Source: Syntrophales bacterium (GTDB lineage Bacteria > Desulfobacterota > Syntrophia > Syntrophales > UBA2251). Taken from it: DNA of 5,521 bases. The notes under the pieces were generated by a model. It saw nothing but the letters and a program-made list of their open reading frames with translations, made no database searches and was not told the DNA's origin. The stretch lies in NCBI GenBank assembly GCA_023230905.1, contig JALNWL010000174.1:1-5521 (forward strand), in the 5' to 3' direction. Positions 1 to 5,438 of the stretch are shown piece after piece. A program made the position numbers and the translations under genes. Positions within the stretch are counted from its first letter, which is position 1, and the number at the start of each line of letters is the position of its first letter.

Positions 1-71
1 CCCAGGCAGGCCGTCCCCAAACCGCCGCTGATTCGGGGGGGAAACTCCCAGCCGAACATCAGGATGCGCAT
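1..71 (-). CDS. Glycosyltransferase, GT4/glycogen synthase-like, N-terminal fragment (runs off the left edge)
   Basis: Only the first 23 codons are inside the window; the gene continues beyond base 1. The translated start is MRILMFGWEFPPRISGGLG followed by TACL. This closely resembles the N-terminus of bacterial GT-B glycosyltransferases of the glycogen synthase/GT4 type, where the first beta strand is followed by an EFPP and GGLG loop; that glycine loop binds the sugar nucleotide (ADP- or UDP-glucose). The start ATG at 69-71 has a GGAGG Shine-Dalgarno four bases upstream, and a promoter lies at 128-156. The likely role is cytoplasmic transfer of glucosyl units to glycogen or another glucan. 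It is transcribed divergently from the phosphoesterase at 309. The motif recognition is strong, but the exact substrate cannot be decided from 23 residues. Confidence 0.8.
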   Translation of the reverse strand, partial: MRILMFGWEFPPRISGGLGTACL

Positions 72-127
72 GCGTCCTCCGCTTTCTCGCCCTCGCGGAA
101 CCCGTCGACATACCGGAGTGCTTCGAA

Positions 128-156
128 ACTATTGCAGGATGTGTCCCTTCTGTCAA
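128..156 (-). promoter_or_regulatory. Sigma70-like promoter for the left-edge glycosyltransferase
   Basis: Read on the minus strand, a perfect TTGACA (151-156) is followed by a 17-base spacer and AATAGT (128-133), a 4/6 match to TATAAT. The predicted transcription start is near 121, giving a leader of about 50 nt before the ATG at 71. No experimental support; based on consensus match, ideal spacing and position. Confidence 0.6.
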
Positions 157-216
157 TAGGGAAAGGGTCTGTCTGCCGCCGCCCGCGTTTCCGACAGGGC
201 CGTCCGGGAAAAAGGT

Positions 217-245
217 TTTACAAGGTCCCCGGATTCGCATATGAT
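217..245 (+). promoter_or_regulatory. Sigma70-like promoter for the metallophosphoesterase
   Basis: TTTACA (217-222, 5/6 match) and TATGAT (240-245, 5/6 match) are separated by 17 bases. The predicted start of transcription is near 252, about 57 nt before the ATG at 309. This placement also argues against a longer protein starting at 132, since that start would lie upstream of the promoter. Confidence 0.6.
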
Positions 246-308
246 TCCAGCCGGACGTGTCTCCACACCGGGGACGGGGACAGGGATGCCATACGGAAGG
301 GAAACGCC

Positions 309-965
309 ATGAAACTGTTTGCCATCAGCGACATTCACGGGGCGACGAAGCCCATCGAAGCGGCAGCGGCGCTTATCCGCGCGGCCGACGGGGTCGTTGT
401 CTCCGGGGACATCACCCGCGGCAAAACGCGGTCGGAAGCGGAGGAGGTCGTCGCTTGCATTGAGCAGTATTCCACCCGCATCCTCGCCGTTCACGGCAAC
501 TGGGACCGGCCGGAGGTGATGACCTTCCTCGAGGACAAAGGCTACAGCCTGCACGGGACGGGACGGACGCTTGACGGAACCGGCTTTTTCGGTCTGGGCG
601 GGTCATCCCCGACGCCGATTCACACGGCGACGGAATACACGGAAAAAGACATCGACGGTTTGCTCCGAGTCGGATACCAGACGGTCCATGAAGCGGCCCG
701 CACGGTTCTGGTTTCCCATGTTCCTCCCCGGGGCGTCAGGGACCGGTCGTTCCTCGGCCTCCGGGGCGGCAGCCACAGCCTGAAGCGCTTCCTGGAAACG
801 CACCCGGTCTCCCTGTGCCTGTGCGGGCACATCCACGAGGCCGCCGGGATCGAACGCTTCCGGGACACGCTCGTGGCCAACGCGGGCAGCTTCAAGCGGG
901 GGCATTACCTCACCGTCGAGCTTGGCCCCACGATCACGGTGACCGCCGGACGGGTTGCCCACTGA
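309..965 (+). CDS. Metallophosphoesterase, Icc-related (COG2129-like)
   Basis: This is a 218-aa cytoplasmic calcineurin-like phosphoesterase with no signal peptide. All five metal-binding blocks of the superfamily are visible: SDIHG (D8, H10), SGDI (D34), HGNWD (N64, D66), SHVPP (H137) and GHIHE (H174, H176). These would hold a dinuclear metal centre that hydrolyses phosphomonoesters or phosphodiesters. The segment GLGGSSPTP at about 95-103, followed by an acidic EYTEKDI stretch, resembles the Icc-related phosphoesterases of archaea and bacteria (COG2129) rather than the YfcE group. The physiological substrate is unknown. The ATG at 309 is chosen because GGAAGGG lies 7 bases upstream, a promoter sits at 217-245, and the protein then begins directly with the first beta strand and metal motif. 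The frame is open further upstream, but that extension has no recognisable protein features. It is monocistronic and converges on the cysteine desulfurase gene. Confidence 0.88.
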   Translation: MKLFAISDIHGATKPIEAAAALIRAADGVVVSGDITRGKTRSEAEEVVACIEQYSTRILAVHGNWDRPEVMTFLEDKGYSLHGTGRTLDGTGFFGLGGSSPTPIHTATEYTEKDIDGLLRVGYQTVHEAARTVLVSHVPPRGVRDRSFLGLRGGSHSLKRFLETHPVSLCLCGHIHEAAGIERFRDTLVANAGSFKRGHYLTVELGPTITVTAGRVAH

Positions 966-966
966 T

Positions 967-1003
967 CCCGGTGCGGTGGGGTAGCGGATCCACCGCAACC
1001 GGG
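967..1003. terminator. Strong hairpin between convergent genes (putative bidirectional terminator)
   Basis: CCCGGT (967-972) and GCGGTGG (973-979) pair with CCACCGC (990-996) and ACCGGG (998-1003), with one bulged A at 997 and a 10-base loop. It starts one base after the phosphoesterase stop and ends 29 bases from the desulfurase stop. Neither side has a clear T-tract, so it may act with Rho or as an RNA 3'-end stabiliser rather than as a classical intrinsic terminator. Confidence 0.55.
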
Positions 1004-1032
1004 CAAGGAATCCTCTCCTGTCGAACGAGGCT

Positions 1033-2214
1033 TCAGCGGCAGCCGCGCCGACCCGCGGCGTCCTCCAGTTCGGCCAGGGCCTGAAGCCGGGAAGCGATCC
1101 GGATGAAGGCATCGGCGGCCCGATCGATCTGCTCCGCCGTATTCGTGCGGCCGAGGCTGAACCGGACGGTGCCCAGGGCCTCCCCCACGGAGAGATTCAG
1201 GGCCGTCAGAACGTGGGAGAGGGTCGGCGACTCCGACGTGCACGCCGAACCGGCCGACACGGCGAACCCCTGCTTGTCCATCTCCCGCACCAGGACCTCC
1301 CCCGTCACGCCGTCGACGGAAACGCTCAGGATGTTGGGCAGGCGCAACTCCGGGTGCCCGTTGAAGCGCAGTTCCGGAAGGGCCCGCCGGATCGCCCCCT
1401 CCAATCGATCCCGCAAGGACGCAAGCAGGACGCCCTGTTCGGCGAGGTCCCGCCGGGCGATCTCGCAGGCCCTGCCCATTCCCACGATGCCGGGAACGTT
1501 TTCCGTACCGCTCCGGAGCCCCCCCTCCTGGTGGCCGCCGAACTGCCGGGGTGCCAGGCGCGTCCCCCGGCGGACATACAGGGCGCCCACGCCCTTCGGC
1601 CCGTAAATCTTGTGGGAGGCCAGCGACAGAAGGTCCACGCCAAGCGCCTCGACCGCCACGGGGATCTTCCCCGCGGTCTGGACCGCATCGGTGTGGAAGG
1701 GAACGCCCCTCTCCCGCGCAACGCGCGCCGCCTCGGCGATGGGTTCGATCGCGCCGATTTCGTTGTTGCCATGCATGATGCTGACGAGAAAGGTCTCGTC
1801 GCGGATGGCCTCCCGCACGGCCTCGGGATCGATCCGTCCCAGGGGATCGACCGCCAGGACAGTCAGTTTGCACCCCGCTTCCACCAGGGATTTGCACGCA
1901 TTCAGCACGGCGGGGTTTTCGATGGCGGTGGTGACGAGGTGATTCCGGGCGGGCGGGCGGGCGGCGGCGGCGCCGAGGACGGCCAGGTTGTCCGCCTCCG
2001 TCCCGCCGCCGGTGAAGACGATCTCTTCCGGCGCCGCTCCGATCAGCTCCGCCACCTGAGACCGCGCGGTTTCCAAGGCCTCCCGTGCGTCGCGCCCGCA
2101 GGCGTGGATGCTCGAGGGGTTGCCGAAACGGCCGCCGAAGTACCGCATCATGGCGGCCATTACCTCCGGATCCGTCGGCGTCGTGGCGGCGTGGTCCAGG
2201 TAAACGGTGTCCAT
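1033..2214 (-). CDS. Cysteine desulfurase, class I (NifS/IscS type)
   Basis: This 393-aa PLP enzyme of fold type I converts cysteine to alanine and passes sulfane sulfur as an enzyme persulfide, for Fe-S cluster, tRNA thiolation or cofactor synthesis. Visible landmarks are the N-terminal YLDHAATTP block (5-13), GGTEADN (70-76), MHGNNEIG (147-154), HTDAVQT with PLP-contacting D176 and Q179, the Schiff-base lysine K202 in SHKIYGPKG, RSGTENV (234-240), the persulfide loop SAGSACTSESPTLSHVL with C325, and RFSLGR (351-356). The persulfide loop has class I length. The unusual feature is N100 in AIENPAVL, where NifS and IscS normally carry His (EHPAVL or EHKAVL). Another cysteine is penultimate (C392). 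The start at 2214 is chosen because the protein then begins MDTVYLDHA as is usual; an upstream in-frame ATG at 2289 would overlap the predicted -35 element. AAGGAG lies about 13 bases before the ATG, rather far. No scaffold gene (IscU) or iscR is adjacent, so I give no nifS or iscS symbol. Confidence 0.93.
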   Translation of the reverse strand: MDTVYLDHAATTPTDPEVMAAMMRYFGGRFGNPSSIHACGRDAREALETARSQVAELIGAAPEEIVFTGGGTEADNLAVLGAAAARPPARNHLVTTAIENPAVLNACKSLVEAGCKLTVLAVDPLGRIDPEAVREAIRDETFLVSIMHGNNEIGAIEPIAEAARVARERGVPFHTDAVQTAGKIPVAVEALGVDLLSLASHKIYGPKGVGALYVRRGTRLAPRQFGGHQEGGLRSGTENVPGIVGMGRACEIARRDLAEQGVLLASLRDRLEGAIRRALPELRFNGHPELRLPNILSVSVDGVTGEVLVREMDKQGFAVSAGSACTSESPTLSHVLTALNLSVGEALGTVRFSLGRTNTAEQIDRAADAFIRIASRLQALAELEDAAGRRGCR

Positions 2215-2235
2215 GGTTCCGATCTCTCTCCTTCC

Positions 2236-2256
2236 GGACGGCAGGATTCGCCGTCC
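2236..2256. repeat. Perfect inverted repeat in the cysteine desulfurase leader
   Basis: GGACGGC (2236-2242) and GCCGTCC (2250-2256) form a perfect 7-bp stem with a 7-base loop. It overlaps the inner edge of the predicted -10 element (2254-2259) and directly abuts the GGAAGGAG ribosome binding region (2228-2235). It could be a repressor operator or an RNA hairpin affecting translation; which of the two is not decidable from sequence. Confidence 0.5.
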
Positions 2257-2283
2257 ATACCCCCCTGAACCGGCGTTTGTCAA
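2254..2283 (-). promoter_or_regulatory. Putative promoter for the cysteine desulfurase
   Basis: On the minus strand a perfect TTGACA (2278-2283) is followed by an 18-base spacer and TATGGA (2254-2259), a weak -10 matching only the TAT part. Transcription would start near 2247, leaving a leader of roughly 33 nt. The -35 is convincing, while the poor -10 suggests either activator dependence or chance. Confidence 0.4.
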
Positions 2284-2324
2284 CTCCAATCAGGGGGAGT
2301 GGAAAAAGTCCTCACCCGAACACC

Positions 2325-2359
2325 GGCCGCCTCCCGGGAAAATCACCCGAAAGGCGGCC
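2325..2359 (-). terminator. Hairpin downstream of the thiolase/DUF35 operon
   Basis: GGCCGCCT (2325-2332) pairs perfectly with AGGCGGCC (2352-2359). Inside it a second stem, CCCG with CGGG, forms across a 2x2 internal loop. It begins 19 bases after the DUF35 stop codon on the minus strand. A run of five T on that strand occurs about 17 bases further downstream rather than directly after the stem, so termination efficiency is uncertain. It separates the operon from the desulfurase gene. Confidence 0.5.
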
Positions 2360-2378
2360 AGCCCCCGCCACCCGTCGA

Positions 2379-2840
2379 TCAAACCGGGGCAAAATGCTCG
2401 AGGTCGAGTATGTGGCCGATCCGTTCCTCCTGCCAAACGGCCTTGAGCTGCATCCCGTTGTGGACGATCCCGCGCACCTTGTCCAGATCCGCCAAGTCGA
2501 TTCCGCCCAACAGATGGAGAAAATCCACGTCCGTTCCATCCAGCCGGATCAAGGCGCCGATGAACGGGGGTTCCGTCGGCATCCCGAAATACCGGTAATT
2601 GATGTAGCTCCAGGCGGTCAGCTTCCCCGTCTGGGCCACCTCCACCCAAGCGTTTGTATCCACGAAACAGCGCGGGCAGAAACTCCGGGCCGGCACCAGG
2701 ATCCGACCGCATTTCTCGCACTTCGTCCCGTAAATCTTCTTTTCCCTCATGCCCTCGAAAAACCGCGTCCATACCGGTCCGTAGGACAGTTCGTAAGGAA
2801 GCCGAATCTCCGTCTTCAGCGTCTTGTATTCCTTGGCCAT
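2379..2840 (-). CDS. DUF35 zinc-ribbon/OB-fold protein, thiolase partner subunit
   Basis: This 153-aa protein has the DUF35 architecture. An N-terminal amphipathic helix (about 14-36, including LPYELSYGPVWTRFFEG) comes first. A rubredoxin-like zinc ribbon with CEKC and CPRC (C41, C44, C55, C58) follows, and then an OB-fold domain (about 62-150). DUF35 proteins bind thiolase-fold or MaoC partners and help form the CoA channel. Characterised examples are BbsA with the thiolase BbsB in anaerobic toluene degradation, ChsH2 with the aldolase Ltp2 in steroid degradation, and the archaeal thiolase/HMG-CoA synthase complex. All four zinc ligands are intact. The ATG at 2840 has GGAGG eight bases upstream, and the gene follows thiolase B after 30 nt, so it is almost certainly co-translated and complexed with it. 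It probably has no catalytic activity of its own. Confidence 0.9.
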   Translation of the reverse strand: MAKEYKTLKTEIRLPYELSYGPVWTRFFEGMREKKIYGTKCEKCGRILVPARSFCPRCFVDTNAWVEVAQTGKLTAWSYINYRYFGMPTEPPFIGALIRLDGTDVDFLHLLGGIDLADLDKVRGIVHNGMQLKAVWQEERIGHILDLEHFAPV

Positions 2841-2870
2841 CTCAATCTCCTCCCTCGATCTTTTGAACGC

Positions 2871-4037
2871 TCACAGTTCCGAACCCACGATCATCACGCC
2901 ATTGAATTGGTCGACACCCCCCATCGCGTGACTCAAGGCCAGTTTTGCACCGGCAATCTGGTGATCCCCCGCGCGTCCCATGACCTGGAGGGCCGCCTCC
3001 GCCACCCGGACCAGCCCGGTCGCCCCGATCGGGTTCGTGCACAGCGTCCCCCCGGAGGGGTCGCACGGCAGCTCTCCCGTCCGATCGAACACCCCTTTGA
3101 GCACCAGGTCCGGGGACTGCCCCAGGTCGCAGAAGCCGAAACATTCGTAGAAGAGCATCTCCTGGAAGGTGAAGGGGTTGTACACCTCCGCCACGTCCAG
3201 TTCCTTCCGGGGATTTTTGATCCCCGCCTGATCGTACGCCTGCTTTGCGGCGCCGACCGCGCTCTGCCAGACGCCCTTGTCCGAATCGCCGAAGAAGTAC
3301 TCCTCGCCCCGATAGCCCACGCCCTTCACCCATGCGACGGGCCGGCCGAGCTGCTTCGCCTTCTCTTCGGACATGAAGATCACCGCGCAGGCCCCGTCCG
3401 AGGTCGGACAGACGTCAAGGAGTCGTACCGGGTAGGTGATGAGCCGCGCGTTCTTAACGTCGTCCATCGTCACATGGATCTTCATGTGGGCATAGGGATT
3501 CGCGAACGCCGCCTCGTGATGCTCCACCGAGATGTGCGCCGCCGCCTCGCGAATCTTCTCCTGCGGAATGCCGTACCGCTCCGCCCACATCTGAGACTGC
3601 ATCGAAAAGACGCCCGGCGCCCCCGCGATGAAAAAGCGCTGATAAAACGGTTCGACCACCGTCGTCATGGTCGCCTGCGCGTCCCCCTCGTTCATCTTCT
3701 CGTGGCCGACCGCCAGCACGCAATCCGCCATTCCGGACGATATCCAATAATACGCCGTATGGGCAATCGAAACGCCCGTCGATCCACATGTCTCCGTCTT
3801 CAGGATCGGCTTGCCGACCGCCTGCATCGCATCCGCAAAGTAAAAATGCGTCAGCGCGATCCCCTCCATCATCGACGGCATCGTCCCCGAGACCACCCCG
3901 TCGATGTCCCGCGGACTCAACCCCGTGTCCTCGAAGACCCGAACCACCGCCTCGCGGACCAGATCGGGATAGCTGATCTCCATCCGCTTGCCGTGGTGCG
4001 TCTGTCCAACCCCTACGATTCCGACCGCTCTTCCCAT
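2871..4037 (-). CDS. Thiolase-family protein B (SCP2-thiolase-like), probable catalytic subunit
   Basis: This 388-aa cytoplasmic thiolase-fold protein is close to the usual family length. The N-terminal half carries ETCGSTG with Cys84 in a CxS context, matching the acyl-accepting nucleophile of thiolases. The C-terminal half has EVYNPFTFQE (284-293) where SCP2-type thiolases have HDCF, then DPSGGTLCTNPIGATG (326-341) where GHPxGATG is expected, so Asn335 replaces the His. SHAMGG (369-374) lies at the last catalytic loop and retains a His as in SCP2-type enzymes. The chemistry is probably thiolytic or retro-Claisen cleavage, or condensation, of a branched or aromatic acyl-CoA; the altered loops make a plain acetyl-CoA acetyltransferase less likely. 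AGGAGG, 8 bases upstream of the ATG, overlaps the stop codon region of thiolase A, and the gap is only 12 nt. The DUF35 gene follows directly. Family assignment is secure, substrate unknown. Confidence 0.9.
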   Translation of the reverse strand: MGRAVGIVGVGQTHHGKRMEISYPDLVREAVVRVFEDTGLSPRDIDGVVSGTMPSMMEGIALTHFYFADAMQAVGKPILKTETCGSTGVSIAHTAYYWISSGMADCVLAVGHEKMNEGDAQATMTTVVEPFYQRFFIAGAPGVFSMQSQMWAERYGIPQEKIREAAAHISVEHHEAAFANPYAHMKIHVTMDDVKNARLITYPVRLLDVCPTSDGACAVIFMSEEKAKQLGRPVAWVKGVGYRGEEYFFGDSDKGVWQSAVGAAKQAYDQAGIKNPRKELDVAEVYNPFTFQEMLFYECFGFCDLGQSPDLVLKGVFDRTGELPCDPSGGTLCTNPIGATGLVRVAEAALQVMGRAGDHQIAGAKLALSHAMGGVDQFNGVMIVGSEL

Positions 4038-4049
4038 CGCTCTTCCCTC

Positions 4050-5192
4050 CTAACGTCCGATGATCGCAACGGCATGACACTGACCCGCGAAGCCGTGCGT
4101 CCCATGCGCCAACGCCGTTTTCACCGACTTCGGAACCTGATGCTCGCCCGCTTCGCCGCGGAGCTGCAACGTCGCCTCGATCAGCCGCTGAAGCCCCCGG
4201 GAGACATACGGGTTGTTCGCCAGAACGCCTCCGGACGGATTGATCGGCAGGGACCCGCCGATCTGCGTTGCGCCGCTTTCCAGGAACTTGCCGCCCTCAC
4301 CGGCGCCGCAGAAACCCAGATCTTCGCTCCACAACAGTTCCTGAAACGCATAGGGCTCGCAAATCTCGGCCACGTCAATGCCTTCCTTCGGATTCTTGAT
4401 CCCCGCCATGTCGTAGGCACGTTTCGCCGCCCTCGTCAGTTCCCCGCGCAGCAGATCCCGGTCCCCCAGGGTATACGTATCAAGGGAACTTCCGTAGCCC
4501 TTGAACCAGACCGGCTTGTCCGTCAGTTTCCTGGCCTTCGCTTCGCCCGCCAGGAGCATCGCGAGCATCCCCTCGGACTTCGGCGCCGCCTGCAGCTCTG
4601 TCAGCGGATCCGCCAAGGTGGGGGATCGCAGGATGTCCGACACCGTGTATTTGCCCTTCCGGTGCGCGTAGGGGTTTTTCAGGGCATTGCCCAGGTTTTT
4701 CGCCGCCACGGCGGCGCACTGTTCCCGGGTCACCCCGTAGCGCTCCATGTAAAGGTTCATCTGAAGCGCCGCCGCCACCGTCTCCGTCAATCCCACGTCG
4801 CGCTGGTAAAAGGGGTCCGCGAACATCAGCGTGCAGGCATCGTTCGGCGGATTCTCGCTTCCCTTGCACAGACTGATCACCAGCGCCGTTTCATATTGGC
4901 CCGTCATGATCCGCATCACCGCGTACATGAAGGCAAATAACGATTCTCCGTCCTGACGTGACGCGTTCTTCAAAAACGCCCCCGTCGTATCCCAGTAATA
5001 CGCGTTCGCACAGGAAATCCCCCCGTGAAAGATGTCGGAGGAGGCCGACACCACCGTGTCGACGTCCTCCCTGCCCAGGCCCGCCTTGTCCAGGCATTCC
5101 CGGGCCGCCCGGTAGGCCTGGTCGTAGAAATTATCCTTCGACTCGGCTCCGGGGCTTTGCGCCACCGATACGATTGCGACCCTGTCCCCCAT
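4050..5192 (-). CDS. Thiolase-family protein A, lacking the nucleophilic cysteine (probable pseudo-thiolase subunit)
   Basis: This 380-aa thiolase-fold protein is homologous to thiolase B along its length. Shared landmarks are VAIVSVAQSP against VGIVGVGQT at the N-terminus, DPFYQR against EPFYQR, NPYAH, YDMAGIKNPKE against YDQAGIKNPRK, and DVAEICEPYAFQE against DVAEVYNPFTFQE. The catalytic cysteine region reads KNASRQDGESLFAF (75-88), with no Cys where B has Cys84. The HDCF-equivalent site reads EICEPY with C278. The GHPxGATG loop reads ANNPYVSRG (325-333), so both the His and the GATG are gone. His363 in LAHGTHG remains near the last loop. It is probably a structural or CoA-binding partner of B, or an enzyme with different chemistry. 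The ATG at 5192 has AAAGGAG seven bases upstream, and this is the first gene of the operon behind the promoter at 5386-5415. Fold assignment is firm, loss of classical thiolase activity likely. Confidence 0.88.
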   Translation of the reverse strand: MGDRVAIVSVAQSPGAESKDNFYDQAYRAARECLDKAGLGREDVDTVVSASSDIFHGGISCANAYYWDTTGAFLKNASRQDGESLFAFMYAVMRIMTGQYETALVISLCKGSENPPNDACTLMFADPFYQRDVGLTETVAAALQMNLYMERYGVTREQCAAVAAKNLGNALKNPYAHRKGKYTVSDILRSPTLADPLTELQAAPKSEGMLAMLLAGEAKARKLTDKPVWFKGYGSSLDTYTLGDRDLLRGELTRAAKRAYDMAGIKNPKEGIDVAEICEPYAFQELLWSEDLGFCGAGEGGKFLESGATQIGGSLPINPSGGVLANNPYVSRGLQRLIEATLQLRGEAGEHQVPKSVKTALAHGTHGFAGQCHAVAIIGR

Positions 5193-5298
5193 AACCTCAC
5201 TCCTTTCGTTAAGATTGACGATTTCGTGAAAAAGTTGCGGCGTGTTAAAGACGGCGATCCAAGGCTATTGTGAAACGGTCAGTGACAACGACATAAGC

Positions 5299-5371
5299 CG
5301 GGCGAAAGCCCGATAGGGTATGGTTTCGACGGTATACACGGCCGGCAGGAAGTCAGGCCGCACGATGAAAC
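5299..5371 (-). promoter_or_regulatory. Structured 5' leader of the thiolase operon (two predicted hairpins)
   Basis: The predicted transcript runs from near 5379 to the ATG at 5192, about 187 nt. The first hairpin pairs 5367-5371 with 5323-5327 (GTTTC with GAAAC on the RNA). Inside it, 5356-5360 pairs with 5339-5343 (CGGCC with GGCCG) around a 12-base loop. The second is a compact 5-bp CGGGC/GCCCG stem closed by a four-base loop (5299-5312). GGTAT also recurs on the plus strand at 5317-5321 and 5331-5335, and GTATAC at 5332-5337 is palindromic, which could instead be a protein-binding site. It matches no riboswitch class that I recognise, and no terminator-like T-tract follows the second hairpin. 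Confidence 0.35.
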
Positions 5372-5385
5372 ACCGAGTGGCGCTC

Positions 5386-5415
5386 TTTATAGCACAAAAT
5401 GGGCGGGGATTTCAA
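5386..5415 (-). promoter_or_regulatory. Sigma70-like promoter of the thiolase/DUF35 operon
   Basis: On the minus strand TTGAAA (5410-5415, 5/6) is followed by an 18-base spacer and TATAAA (5386-5391, 5/6). Transcription would start near 5379. It faces thiolase A and lies just past the stop of the right-edge gene. The -35 sits inside the putative terminator hairpin of that gene. Confidence 0.6.
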
Positions 5416-5436
5416 AAAAATTTCCCCCTTCCCGCC
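5402..5436 (-). terminator. Putative terminator of the right-edge gene
   Basis: Just after the stop at 5439, the minus strand reads GGCGGG (5431-5436), a 23-base T-rich interior, and CCCGCC (5402-5407), followed by CATTTTG. An alternative inner pairing of GGGG with CCCC and ATTT with AAAT is also possible. The stem is short and the T-tract is only four bases, so the call is modest. Confidence 0.4.
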
Positions 5437-5438
5437 TT

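Noticed and set aside
1..160. Plus-strand frames open from the left edge to about 160 and beyond
   Set aside because: Low-complexity Pro/Arg-rich translations; the glycosyltransferase start on the minus strand explains the region.
132..308. N-terminal extension of the metallophosphoesterase to an upstream ATG
   Set aside because: The extension precedes and overlaps the predicted promoter, is basic and featureless, and the ATG at 309 has a good ribosome binding site and the family's normal N-terminus.
2085..4940. Very long open frame (951 codons) on the plus strand, antisense to the whole thiolase/DUF35 operon
   Set aside because: Its product is Arg/His/Pro-rich low-complexity sequence without domains. 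It overlaps four well-supported minus-strand genes and lacks a ribosome binding site. It is a codon-bias shadow of GC-rich genes.
5265..5294. Nine-codon upstream ORF in the thiolase operon leader (minus strand)
   Set aside because: No Shine-Dalgarno before its ATG and no run of a regulatory amino acid; could be chance.
5319..5332. TTTCGACGG resembles the conserved 5' end of tmRNA (ssrA)
   Set aside because: No tRNA-like acceptor/T-arm 3' end, no CCA and no tag reading frame follow; the short match is likely chance.
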